64,000 bases of DNA from Tritrichomonas musculus (GCA_039105265.1 JAPFFF010000020.1:2063001-2127000); one strand, 5' to 3'; positions 26,871 to 37,054 are shown, counted from the stretch's first letter. The notes: a model not told the origin generated them from the letters alone. Numbers and translations are program-made.

Positions 26871-29492
26871 ATGAGTGATACTACTACAAGATTTAAAGGA
26901 GATATACAGTTTAAGATAGGGGATGCTACTCGAAAAGGTAGCCAGTTATTAACCTTGGGTGACTTAGATAACTATGTACAGACAGGTCATTTATTTAATG
27001 AGGTCGAAGGTTTACCAGAAGTTGATATTAAAAATAAAAATATACAGTATGTATCATTTGAGTCTTCAACAACAACTTACAATATCCTTAAGTTTGTTAA
27101 TTTGCCTGAAGACTTCATGAATAAGCTCAATGATATAAAAACCCAGACTAATATATTTAAGATAGTATTGAGGAAGAATATAGTATATGATACAAGTGGT
27201 AATTTAGTTAAGGAGTTCTACATATATGTTAAGGATGGTCAAGTATATTCTCCTTTGATAACTAAAAGTAGTAATGGATGTAGTATAAATAATAGTACCA
27301 TTATGGGATATATGAATATAGCTTTTGATAGTAAACTAGACTTCAACCCATATACCTTGTGGCTGAATGGGGAGTTGAGCATAATGAATGAATATATAAC
27401 AGATTCTTTACAGACAGAGAAGGCAATAAAGTGTTCTATAATAAAAGCTGATAATGCATTAAGTTTACGTAAGAGTGATGTACTATACTTATATAAGCCT
27501 ACATCAACTAGTCAGGTTGTGATCGATAACAAGAAGTATTGGTTACTTCAATGGAACATAGATACAGGATATACTATACCTAATGACTTAGAGTTTAGGT
27601 TTAATGAGTATTGTTTTGGTAATAAGTGGTTTTTATCATGGGATGGTACAAAATGGGTAGGTGATAACATACAAGGTCATATCAATGGTAGATTAGTTAA
27701 TGGATTAAATAAGGAGAATGAGTATGGTGAAGATGGTACCTACATACAAGTCAAGAGGAGTGAGAGGAACATGAAACTGATTAATAAGCCTAATGACTAC
27801 TCTCCTGATAACCTACTACATTACATGATTCATGGAGGTAAGTGCAAAATAGACTGTTTTGTAAAATTAAAGACAGGGGAGATAGAACCTTTTTCGAAAT
27901 ATGGTCTAGGATATCAAACAAGTCAAGGAGGTACAAAAGATGGATATGATATTGAAGCAATAAGGTGCTATAAGATGAATAATGCGACTAATAAATTAGA
28001 AACTAGTGCTATTGATGAACTCTACCTTGATATTACCCTTGAAGGTTCTAAAAATGCAAATAGGTTCTCAGTTCGACCTACTGGAAAAGAAGGCAATGGA
28101 GGAGACAAGGTATGGTTGTTCTTACATGGAGTACTTGATTCATGTGAACAGCTTGAATATACATATGCAGCTTTGACTACTAATGACTCAAGGGATATTA
28201 AGATATATTTAGCTGATGAATATGTTGACCCAATAGATGAGGTTCATTGGGATTCAACTACTAACCCATTCGAGTATATCATTAAGCAGCAATTTTATGA
28301 AGTATCCCCAAATCCTAATGGGGCAACGACCTTATATACTGATTATAATATTACCTCCTCTAAGATAATTACAGCTGATAATATTACTACTATGAGGAGT
28401 GATTTAAACTTAGTTACCAACAATGTAGATGTTATTAGCTATGATGTTAACGAAATGAACACTGTTATGGAAAGCTTAAAAGGTAGAGTATCAAGGACTG
28501 AACAAGTTACTCAACATCTGGAGGATGATGTAGATAATTTGCGTATAGTCTCATGGACAGCATTAGCTTTTGGAGTTGCAGGTACTGCAGGGTCAATAGG
28601 TTCTATTGGTATGCAGCTATTTCCAGATGGTATAAGCTTTCCTACCATAAAAGGTGGAGGATTCCTTAAAAGGTTATTCTCTCATAAGTCAACCAAAGGT
28701 ATGAGTGATTTGGTTAGAAATAGCATTAACTTCATGTCAGGTACTACAGCAAGAAGCATAACCAAAGATATAACACCTATAATTACCTGGTGTGAGGAAG
28801 AGTATAAGCAACTAGATGAACTACCTTTTACTGATGAGAATGATAACCCTGATACTGGAACCTTGACATTAAGTGGTGCTATGGATATCAGCAATATGTT
28901 TAGGGATTCACTCAAGCCTTGTTTCAAGTTGTTAGCTGAGAAGGTCAATGAGCTAGAGGCTGAGTTTGATAATTACCCTACTGTGGATGAAGCTAATGAA
29001 GGTCTAGATGTACTTATACGTAGGATAGAGACATTAGAGGGTGAAAATATCGCATTAAAAGATACTATAGCAGCAATGGAAGCTAGGTTAACTGCATTAG
29101 AAGAGAAAAATGACCCAGATAGTGAATGGAAAGCATATTATACAGGATTTACTGATGTCACTGATGAATATAATAGGTATTTTCTATTCTCTTATTTTAC
29201 AAGTGAGAAACACATAATTATTGATAATTTAGATAATGATCCAACAGGTGATAATGAACCTGTTCCAGATGGGGAGTACTTATTGATATTCAAGGACAAG
29301 ACTCAAAAGCTACATTTTATTAGATTTATATCAACTGAATGGTCTGACCCTCAACAAATAAAATCATATTTGGATGAAATATACTTTAAAGACACTAACC
29401 CACCTTCTGGTGCTTATGATATATATAATATTGAGTTAGATTGTGATGAATGTTCTATGATTTGTTTCGATGCTATATATATGAAGAAATAA
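26871..29492 (+). CDS. Spike/fiber-like protein sharing the beta module
   Basis: A start at 26871 (TAAAATG, 19 nt after the previous stop) gives 873 residues. The N-terminal segment (SDTTTRFKGDIQFKIGDATR) looks like a trimeric-fiber shaft start. The beta module (about 185-525) matches the giant protein: VLYLYKP, KWFLSWDGTKWVGDN, QQFYEVSPNP, TDYNITSSKIITADNI. Then come a coiled coil, a hydrophobic stretch (about 560-585), another coiled coil (about 705-747, ENIALKDTIAAMEARLTALE) and a C-terminal domain ending in CDECSMICFDAIYMKK. It ends exactly at the right terminal repeat. It is probably a virion surface or attachment protein. Confidence 0.6.
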   Translation: MSDTTTRFKGDIQFKIGDATRKGSQLLTLGDLDNYVQTGHLFNEVEGLPEVDIKNKNIQYVSFESSTTTYNILKFVNLPEDFMNKLNDIKTQTNIFKIVLRKNIVYDTSGNLVKEFYIYVKDGQVYSPLITKSSNGCSINNSTIMGYMNIAFDSKLDFNPYTLWLNGELSIMNEYITDSLQTEKAIKCSIIKADNALSLRKSDVLYLYKPTSTSQVVIDNKKYWLLQWNIDTGYTIPNDLEFRFNEYCFGNKWFLSWDGTKWVGDNIQGHINGRLVNGLNKENEYGEDGTYIQVKRSERNMKLINKPNDYSPDNLLHYMIHGGKCKIDCFVKLKTGEIEPFSKYGLGYQTSQGGTKDGYDIEAIRCYKMNNATNKLETSAIDELYLDITLEGSKNANRFSVRPTGKEGNGGDKVWLFLHGVLDSCEQLEYTYAALTTNDSRDIKIYLADEYVDPIDEVHWDSTTNPFEYIIKQQFYEVSPNPNGATTLYTDYNITSSKIITADNITTMRSDLNLVTNNVDVISYDVNEMNTVMESLKGRVSRTEQVTQHLEDDVDNLRIVSWTALAFGVAGTAGSIGSIGMQLFPDGISFPTIKGGGFLKRLFSHKSTKGMSDLVRNSINFMSGTTARSITKDITPIITWCEEEYKQLDELPFTDENDNPDTGTLTLSGAMDISNMFRDSLKPCFKLLAEKVNELEAEFDNYPTVDEANEGLDVLIRRIETLEGENIALKDTIAAMEARLTALEEKNDPDSEWKAYYTGFTDVTDEYNRYFLFSYFTSEKHIIIDNLDNDPTGDNEPVPDGEYLLIFKDKTQKLHFIRFISTEWSDPQQIKSYLDEIYFKDTNPPSGAYDIYNIELDCDECSMICFDAIYMKK

Positions 29493-29722
29493 GTACGAGA
29501 TTCTCGGGCAGGTACCTGTGCCGTTTCATAGATGGGCGGTTGTGGGGTGGGGTACCTGTGCCGTTTCATTGATGGGGAGCAGTAGTGAGAACAAGAATAT
29601 TTTTTTCTTTTTTTCTTTTTTCTTTTCTTTTCTTTTTCTTTTCTTTTCTTTTTCTTTTATGACGAGTTCGTGTTGACGCGTGGGGTGCCAGCCCCAGCGG
29701 AAACCGACTCGTATATACTACT
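29493..29722 (-). repeat. Right terminal inverted repeat of the inner Maverick
   Basis: It is the reverse complement of 4253-4483 and differs by about one base in a C run. It starts right after the stop codon of the last fiber-like gene. It carries the same pyrimidine tract and the same two 25-base boxes in inverted orientation. Confidence 0.93.
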
Positions 29723-32700
29723 TACATCATATATATTAGTCAATGTATCATCCTCAGCTCTTATTGAAACAATACGTGAAAGTACACGAATATCTATCGA
29801 TTCACTTGACTCACTACTTACTGATTTGTATATGAGATTTCCACTTTTTCGTCCATAATAAGTATATTCATCTTCTTCATATGATGCATCATCAGCATTT
29901 CGTTTGAACTTCACGATAATATTTTTGGTTGTTAATACCTTTCTTATATCAGCATCTGGGATTACACAACCGCTATCATTCTGTGTACATTGAATTGCGA
30001 TTTGTTCTGGATTTCCATCAGCAACATTCAAGTCTTTTATAAATGGTGATTCGATTTGTGCTCTAATGAAATTATATGCTATTGGATTACTGCTATGTGC
30101 TGCAATATACGATACATATACAATTTGTCCATCATCATGACGCCATATTATTGAATCAATGCGTTTACCATTGCTATCATACCTGTCCATGCTGTCATAA
30201 GTGCTAGTAGAACCAGTTGGTTTAAATACTACATCAATATGCATTATATCATCATCTTGATTATCACCCCAATTAACATCAAATACCAAATGAACTCCAG
30301 CATTGGGTAGCTTAGGGGTAATATATGCACCGTCATATAAGTTTGCTGGATATTCAATACTTAATTCAGTACCATATAATGCAGTACTCAGAGCAGATTC
30401 ATTAACCAAATCTGTGGGTATCTCCGGGATATCACTTTTTACTTGCTCAATAGCAAGGGCCAACTCTGTTGTCAATGCATAATTTGATAAATCAACAGTA
30501 GGGATTTCACTTAAAATATTTTGCTTATGATTTTCAATTAATTTTTTTGTCGCAGCTGCTGATAATAATTGATTATTGGTTAATGTTTCCCCTAATTCTA
30601 ACATATTTGACTTCGGTTTAGGGATATATTTATAAGAAACATTTGATGGCTTATTTTTAGAAAATACCATTAAATAGGGATATTCATATATTAAATTACA
30701 AGCGACTACAGAATTTACCGCAACAATATTTCCATCAGAATCTACATCATAATTGTTAATACTAATCACTTCTCCTTCTGAATCAACTATAAATGATACA
30801 TCTATTTTAGATTCACTTTTTAATTCGCTGCCATTGGCAGAGTCTTTCTTAGGAAAGTCAAATAGATAGTATTTATAGCAATTATTTGAGCTGCCAATTA
30901 TTGTTGTCTCTGATGCAAAATCTAGTTGTTTCTCTATTACTCCAGGTGATAAAACGTCGACGTCATGTATTATTTCATCAACATATTCTATTTCTTTCAC
31001 AGTTGATTTAGCAAAAGAGAGTCTACTTAATGATTCAATTCCTGCAGCACCTATTCGCATTAATCCTGGACCGAATCCTATTAACATAGTACCAATATCA
31101 ACAATACCTTGTAAAATATCAAACCAGTTAACTTTATTTGACATACTTTCTATTTGTGATTCTAATTGTTTACAATAATTTTGTAATTGAGATATATCAT
31201 TTAGTGCAACATCAACTGTATTCCCTAAAGAATTTAACACAAACATATGACTCTCAATGTTTTCCCCAATTACCACACCAGATGTTTGAATATTATAGTT
31301 TGTAAAAAGAGTCGTGCATGATTCAGGTTTAGGAACAACATTATAATAACCACATCCATTGAGATATTCAAATGTATTTTCACCATAATATTCTACCTCA
31401 GCGATTTTAAATATAAGATTTGGATTAGTGGACATAAATAGTTTAATCCCCCTATTGTTAATCAATTTCTCTGTATGATGATATCCAATATATTCAAAAT
31501 AATTATTGGTATTTAGTTTATAATGGGGTGAATCAATTGTTGCATCTACATTAACTTTTATTTCGTATATTTTCCCGTTAAGCGTTAATGTTGCAATATA
31601 ATCACCTCCAACCCATTGGCCTCCACTATCGAACTCACAAACGATATCTATCCACCATTCTTTATCATTTTCACCTGCATAATCTAGTTTTCCTTTGTTT
31701 ATTTTCAATAATCCTTCATTAATGAGAAATGTTAATGCGTTCTGGTCTGAATGGAATTTAACAAGATGTGATAAAGTAAATTTATTAGCATCATTTTTGG
31801 CTATTGTTATTCTAGCTTCATTATCGCTATTTTGTATTAACTTTAATGATTCCGGAATATGTACACAATAATTGTTTCCAATCCACGTATCTCCTTTCTT
31901 TGTAAGCTTAAATGTTGTGCCAAATACTTCATCATTGAATTCAAATGTTTGTCCATCAATAAGTGTGTTAAATTCTTCTGTTCCTTCATCATAGCCCCAA
32001 TAAGCAATATAATAATTGTCATCTTGTGATATTGACTTTATTTCATAGAAATCTGGTAATGGAGACCTAAATAATTTAAAACAATTATCTGCATCTATAG
32101 TATTACATTTAAAGTTTATTATTTTATTGTCTTTTTTATTTATTGTCTGTTTAATTGGAGCAATAAATGTTATTCTTATGAATCCTTTTGTGAACAAGTC
32201 AAATGGATCGCTTAAAATATCTTTACTCATATATAATCTCGCATAATCATCATTTTCAATATAAGATACAACATATTGTCCATCAGAATAATCAATGCGA
32301 GAATTAGTAAATTTATTATTTGCAAATGATATTATTCCTGAACCAAGTGATGTAGTAATTGCGAATGCATTTCCTGAATATGTTTCTGGTAAATCAACTG
32401 CGATTTCCAATATATTACATTCATTTGTTTCTTTTTTAGATAATGTTTTAACGTCTATTATGAATTCATCAAAGCCGTCTACAAATTCTAAATCACTCTG
32501 TGAATCAGGTTTATTTTCTAGTGTTGTTATTCTTGTGTCATGGTCATCCAATATTTGTGATGTTTGTGATAATACATCAATGATATTATTATTTTTAACA
32601 ATAAGATTATTGTCTATTATAGCATCTTGTTTCACATGAATATTATCAAATTCCCCGTTTCCACCTGCATTGTATCCACTAATAAATGCTTTATCAAATG

Positions 32701-32728
32701 CATTTTGTTTTGTTATGATTGCAGTCAT
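29723..32728 (-). pseudogene. Fiber-like protein part of outer Maverick, right of the nested element
   Basis: Minus-strand coding sequence of about 1000 codons starting at an ATG in the context TAATAAATG. The N-terminal part is coiled coil (DVLSQTSQILDDHDTRITTLE). A beta module (about 215-500) has TFKLTKKGDTWIGNN, YYNVVPKPESCTT and TNYNIQTSGVVIGENI. This is the same order of landmarks as in both inner-element spike proteins, followed by a coiled coil and a hydrophobic segment (WFDILQGIVDIGTMLIGFG). The segment YALTTELALAIEQVKS occurs near 30.45 kb. The inner element interrupts this gene; fossil. Confidence 0.7.
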
Positions 32729-32798
32729 TTATTAAGCATTAAGTGTAAAAAAATATTATTTAATACTCCTTTCAGTCTTAAAGATTTTGTAAACAAAA

Positions 32799-33146
32799 TC
32801 AATACTCCAACAGTAAAAATAATGTAAAATTATCTGGTTTTATCTCATTACCATTAGCATCTGTGAACCATACACGAAAATCTCTTTTTGTGCCAATATA
32901 TTCATACTTGCGATTGTTATTTGGCGGCATAACATTTGCATAGAAAACAAGTGAATCTTCATAATTATCTCTTTGAATAAATGATGCATGCACTTCTGTT
33001 TCACCATCCAAGTATCCATTACATGTTGCTCTACAATATTGGAAAGATATATAGCGTTTATTAAGCGAATTCGCGAATTCGGATGGTAATTTATTGTTGT
33101 ACTCTTTTGTTATAAAATATGTTTTGGTCTTTTTATTTGAGTCCAT
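32799..33146 (-). CDS. Small penton-like minor capsid candidate of outer Maverick
   Basis: A 115-residue, beta-rich protein. Its last third (RDFRVWFTDANGNEI, then a hydrophobic strand FTLFLLLEY) matches the usual closing pattern of Polinton-type pentons, in which a strand, a D-x-x-G-N turn and a final strand end the single jelly roll. It lies directly downstream of the major capsid gene in the same direction. It is short for the family, so the call is tentative. Confidence 0.5.
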   Translation of the reverse strand: MDSNKKTKTYFITKEYNNKLPSEFANSLNKRYISFQYCRATCNGYLDGETEVHASFIQRDNYEDSLVFYANVMPPNNNRKYEYIGTKRDFRVWFTDANGNEIKPDNFTLFLLLEY

Positions 33147-33173
33147 TTGTAAAAAAATAAATTGTTTAACATT

Positions 33174-35063
33174 TTACTCATAACCTTTTGGTACTGAATT
33201 AGGATAGTATTCAACACCATTTACACTCCATGTAAAATATGTGTCGGAACATATCCATGCTTCTGGTGATGGTGGATGCATATTTGGGTACTCAGGATCG
33301 GGAATAAAATATGTGTCATCTTCTCCACGATACATTGGCTGACCTCTAAATGTAACAGTTATTGAAGTGCTACCTGTGTCTAATCCATCGAATACATATC
33401 CTGCATTACTTCTTTCGAGTTGAAAATTGATACCAAATGATGTTCCGTCAGAACGACAATTTAAATAACGTTTACCAGTTGTTGGGTCGTTTAATGGCTG
33501 TGTAAAACTATCTTCAAATTCTTGGGTTGCCTCTAACGCTCCATCTAACTCGTTTGCAATCAATTGATGTTGATAGAACCTGGCTGCACAAGTATTAGCA
33601 AATTCTGTATCTGGATATGTTCTTTTATTAACAACTAATTGCACATTTTGATACATAATATTATCAAAACATGTTATATCTGCAGGGCTCTTAGGGAACA
33701 TCATTGTGATATTTGTTGCATTACGTAATGGAATACTTTTACTGATTTCTAATCCATTTACCTTTGCTGTTCCTTCAAATATTTCTCTTGTGAGTTCTTG
33801 TGATGGAATCAATAATGGTGTTTGCAATTCACGAACCAATCCATTATAAACATCTTGTTTTAATCCAAATCCTGCTAAATTTGAGCGACCTAATTGAATA
33901 GTACCACCAAGAACATCTAGTGTAATCTTTTCTGTTTTCAGGTTGATTGAATCAGATTTTGTTGTTGCTAATAATGCACCTTTCAATTCACTTTTAATAA
34001 TTTTCACAGTATCTCCTGGATCCAATGGTTTGTCTGGATTAGCTGCTGCGATTAATTCTGCAAATTCTCTTTTATTAACATCATCACGTGATACTCCATA
34101 TTTAGTGAATTCTTCATCTGTGTATCCAAAATCAATTGTTGGATGCTCTAGTACATCATCGTCATATACATTTACGCCTTTATATCTTTGATACTCTATA
34201 TGAAGCTTTTGTGAAGGAGTTGGATTTGATGAATAATGAGAGACAATCACTGATGGTCTACCAATTTGTGTGAATTTACGTGATATAGGTATAACAGCAG
34301 GCATTTCTTCATCTATTTCTTTATCTTCTAAAAATTGAAGTGTTTCTTTAACTACATTTGGATTCACTTGTGCCCATACAAGTGCGCGTAAACTTGTTTT
34401 TACTTCTTCTTCTATTTCTCCACATATTGCATTAGGATATAATTGCCATGCTTGAAGTGCTAATTGGTCTACAAATGGTATAGTCAATTCGATGGTAAAT
34501 TTATGTGGTTGTCCATCTGCAATATCCTTTAAGTCTACATAACAGCCACAAATTGATGGAGAGAATTGTGAAACATTTTCCCATGTAGAATGTGAATATT
34601 TTAATGTTGCTTTTGCATCTCTTGGCTTAATAGAATTATATGTAAATGATTCACGTTGTAATTCATCTTGACGATATGCACCTAATAGTTTATCATTAAT
34701 CCAAAATCTACAATCTTCATAAAATTCTACAGCATTTTTGAATCCAACAAATATTTTCATAAGTCCATGTGTGTCAGCAGATACGTCAATTGGTTTTGAT
34801 AATTTTATGATAAAATCAAGAAGAATAGTCGAAAATGATTTTTCGATTTGTGTAATTGTGTGCCCAGAATGTGTTAATTTTATACGTGTTTTTGTACCTA
34901 CAGGTAATGGTGCATCTTTATCTTTGAATTCCTCCATGACAAACGAAAATGTGTTATCTCCACCGTTTCTTTGTATAAGATTGCGCAATTTTGATTGGAA
35001 AAATGATAAAACATCACCTTCATCATTTCCTAAATTCTTTGTTTGTGCGTTGTGATAAGTCAT
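33174..35063 (-). CDS. Major capsid protein of outer Maverick (double jelly-roll)
   Basis: The preferred start is the ATG at 35063 (629 residues). Ten codons upstream there is another ATG within a hydrophobic, leader-like stretch. Hallmarks include the MKIFVGFKNAVEFYEDCRFW strand pair with WINDKLLGAYRQ, matching VWFGFKDARDAVEKYEIVANG of the inner element, followed by paired barrels and a C-terminal region FTWSVNGVEYYPNS. It is about 70 residues larger than the inner capsid protein and only distantly related, so the two elements are different subfamilies. Confidence 0.8.
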   Translation of the reverse strand: MTYHNAQTKNLGNDEGDVLSFFQSKLRNLIQRNGGDNTFSFVMEEFKDKDAPLPVGTKTRIKLTHSGHTITQIEKSFSTILLDFIIKLSKPIDVSADTHGLMKIFVGFKNAVEFYEDCRFWINDKLLGAYRQDELQRESFTYNSIKPRDAKATLKYSHSTWENVSQFSPSICGCYVDLKDIADGQPHKFTIELTIPFVDQLALQAWQLYPNAICGEIEEEVKTSLRALVWAQVNPNVVKETLQFLEDKEIDEEMPAVIPISRKFTQIGRPSVIVSHYSSNPTPSQKLHIEYQRYKGVNVYDDDVLEHPTIDFGYTDEEFTKYGVSRDDVNKREFAELIAAANPDKPLDPGDTVKIIKSELKGALLATTKSDSINLKTEKITLDVLGGTIQLGRSNLAGFGLKQDVYNGLVRELQTPLLIPSQELTREIFEGTAKVNGLEISKSIPLRNATNITMMFPKSPADITCFDNIMYQNVQLVVNKRTYPDTEFANTCAARFYQHQLIANELDGALEATQEFEDSFTQPLNDPTTGKRYLNCRSDGTSFGINFQLERSNAGYVFDGLDTGSTSITVTFRGQPMYRGEDDTYFIPDPEYPNMHPPSPEAWICSDTYFTWSVNGVEYYPNSVPKGYE

Positions 35064-35117
35064 TTGTTTAAATATAAAAATAATGTTTATCATAATTTAC
35101 ATTTTACTTGAATTGAA

Positions 35118-35414
35118 ATGGCGTTTGGAAGTTGGTTTAAAAATTTGATTAGCGGTGCAAAGAATGTTATTGGAAAAGCATTACCAGTACTTAAAAAAGG
35201 AGCAGAAATTGTATCAAAAGTAGCTCCAGTTATTGGAGGCGCGATTGGTGGGACAGCAGGAAATGTTATCAATAAAATAGGCAACTACGCAGGGAAATTT
35301 GCGGGCAATAAGTCTTTAGGTGTTAATGGGGCGGGTATCAGACAAACTAGTAATACACCTGTAAATGCCCAGTATTTTAATCCAGGAAGATTTGATATAC
35401 CATTATTGAAGTAA
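35118..35414 (+). CDS. Amphipathic Gly/Ala-rich minor virion protein candidate (pVI-like)
   Basis: A 98-residue protein with an N-terminal amphipathic helix (GSWFKNLISGAKNVIGKAL), a hydrophobic Gly/Ala segment (VAPVIGGAIGGTAGNVI) and a polar tail. This build resembles membrane-lytic minor capsid proteins such as adenovirus pVI and matches in style the 151-residue inner-element protein. It is divergent from the major capsid gene. Assignment is by composition and context. Confidence 0.5.
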   Translation: MAFGSWFKNLISGAKNVIGKALPVLKKGAEIVSKVAPVIGGAIGGTAGNVINKIGNYAGKFAGNKSLGVNGAGIRQTSNTPVNAQYFNPGRFDIPLLK

Positions 35415-35456
35415 TTTAAATTTAAATGATATAAATTTGTATTTATTGATATAGAA

Positions 35457-35810
35457 ATGAACGATGTGAAAATAATTGAACCTATTTCAAAGTATACTAA
35501 AGAGTTTGATACAGTTGATGAATTTAATTTGTATTATAACAAGAATAAAAATGATATGGATTCACTTACAACGCATAAATTAAACAAAATGTATTACATA
35601 AAAGGATATCACATAACGAAAATAAAAAATGTTTTAATGTTAAAGAAGATTAAAGAAGAGAATATTAATGGAGAGCAAAAAAATATTGAGATATCTGAAT
35701 TGAAACAAGAGATAAAACAGATAAAAGAAACAATAAATAATATTATTCATTTTATTAATCCTCAATCTGATCATTGTGATAATATAGTGTTGCCCCCTTC
35801 TGATACCTGA
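35457..35810 (+). CDS. Small conserved protein resembling a large-DNA-virus family
   Basis: A 117-residue protein. The N-terminal domain (about 1-65) has FDTVDEFNLYYNKNKNDM, then TTHKLNKMYYIKGYHITKIK and a VLMLKK strand. From memory, this 'T-x-K-L-N-K...IKGY-x-I-T-K-IK' pattern occurs in small uncharacterised proteins of large DNA viruses and Polinton-like viruses, but I cannot name a family with certainty. A coiled coil (about 75-105) follows. It lies beside the capsid and ATPase genes, so a virion or assembly role is plausible. Confidence 0.5.
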   Translation: MNDVKIIEPISKYTKEFDTVDEFNLYYNKNKNDMDSLTTHKLNKMYYIKGYHITKIKNVLMLKKIKEENINGEQKNIEISELKQEIKQIKETINNIIHFINPQSDHCDNIVLPPSDT

Positions 35811-35900
35811 ACGATTAAGCATGAATGTGAATCAGGATAAATATTTTTTTCTTCTGCAAGCTGTCTATATAAATTATAAAATTCTTCAAAATCTAAATTA

Positions 35901-36587
35901 CTAGCTGATTGTGAATATATAATGCAACTGTTGACGATTAAAACATGGAAATACAAACAAAGTTGTTATCTCATTTTTGATATGTGGCTTAATTCCTTTC
36001 CATCCTTGGATTAACAAGAAGTATGTGATATTTGTGTGCCTACATCTACGAAGTTGTTGACTAAAATATGATTCTTCTGATGAAAATAGTTTGCTATTAG
36101 AGATATCATCAAAAAGTACTAATGTGTGAAGATACTCTTTATTAAATCCATCTATATGTAATACATTAAACATATCATTTTTTTGTCCATCATCTAATCT
36201 TTCTTCTAAGTGTTCTCTTTTAACAAGATAATAGAGATTTTTTGCAGCTATCAATTCTGTCATAAAATCAACTGCATTTTTCTCAGAGATTGTAATATAT
36301 GGTATTTTAATTAGATGTTTCAATGTTTGCCAGCTCCTATCATTTTCATCTCCATTCTTCGTGATATAGACTAATAGGTGATATTTCTGTATTAATCCTA
36401 TTTTGATTATCTCTTGTAGAGCAATAACTGTTTTACCAGAATTTTGTTTGCCTACGATAACATTTACTGAATTATATTTAACGTGAATATCTTCGTGAAT
36501 AGGTTCTATTAATGCACCTGATAAATTGTCTTTATTTTGTTTTAGTGTATCAGATACTAAATAATTGACATCTTTTAGGTTATTCAT
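35901..36587 (-). CDS. Genome-packaging ATPase of outer Maverick
   Basis: An FtsK/HerA-type ATPase with Walker A GKQNSGKT at residues 46-53 (VNVIVGKQNSGKTVIALQE) and a Walker B-like strand LVLFDDIS. Next is the RRCRHTNITYFLLIQGWK segment that corresponds to the KTRHYNLTCIMAIQT sensor region of the inner enzyme. Both proteins also share GALI.P before Walker A. It would package the element's DNA. The start has the TAAATG context. Confidence 0.8.
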   Translation of the reverse strand: MNNLKDVNYLVSDTLKQNKDNLSGALIEPIHEDIHVKYNSVNVIVGKQNSGKTVIALQEIIKIGLIQKYHLLVYITKNGDENDRSWQTLKHLIKIPYITISEKNAVDFMTELIAAKNLYYLVKREHLEERLDDGQKNDMFNVLHIDGFNKEYLHTLVLFDDISNSKLFSSEESYFSQQLRRCRHTNITYFLLIQGWKGIKPHIKNEITTLFVFPCFNRQQLHYIFTIS

Positions 36588-36628
36588 TTACATATTAATA
36601 GATATGCAAAAAAAGACTCACATTATGT

Positions 36629-36955
36629 TTAGTTTAAAAATGCCTCATCATCGTCTGCGTCCCATTCACCATTCTGTTCTCGACTATATTCTGGTGTGAT
36701 ACCATCGTGCCATTCACCTCCTTCTTCATCATTTCGATGGTCGTACTGCATGCCCTGTCTTTCTTGTCCAGTATATTGGTCGTGTATCAAATTTTCCCTT
36801 TCACGTACATTGACATCTTGAGCTGATTCTACCATAGCGTGTCCGAAATCATTATAAATCTTATTTCTGAGTTGTGCTCTTTGTTCAACAGTCCAATGAT
36901 TTCCATTAGTATGAAGAATATGTAATAATAGGCTTGAAACTTCTGCATCAATCAT
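36629..36955 (-). CDS. Small hydrophilic protein of outer Maverick, unknown
   Basis: A 108-residue protein with a helical N-terminal half (EVSSLLLHILHTNGNHWTVE) and an acidic, disordered C-terminal half (EYSREQNGEWDADDDEAFLN). It is placed between the ATPase and the large unknown protein in the same direction. No family was recognised. Confidence 0.45.
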   Translation of the reverse strand: MIDAEVSSLLLHILHTNGNHWTVEQRAQLRNKIYNDFGHAMVESAQDVNVRERENLIHDQYTGQERQGMQYDHRNDEEGGEWHDGITPEYSREQNGEWDADDDEAFLN

Positions 36956-37054
36956 TCGTTTTCCTTCACTCTTCTTACACCATTTCTTAAACTCTTCATG
37001 TTCTACTGAGGTGAAACCACGTTTACGAGCAACTGTACTAAGTATATAGTGTTT

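Larger units (their letters stand above)
4253..29722. mobile_element. Inner Maverick/Polinton element, looks whole
   Basis: A 25.5-kb element with terminal inverted repeats of about 230 bp lies inside a fiber-like gene of the outer element. It carries the full Polinton gene kit: integrase, protein-primed polymerase B, Ulp1/adenain-like maturation protease, packaging ATPase, penton-like protein and major capsid protein. It also has an HNH endonuclease, two very large spike/fiber-like proteins and about ten small genes. The main reading frames are open and no obvious break was seen. The two terminal repeats differ by about one base, so the insertion is probably young. The 6-bp target duplication expected for the family is not apparent: the flanks read TCACCG on the left and TACATC on the right. 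Confidence 0.92.
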
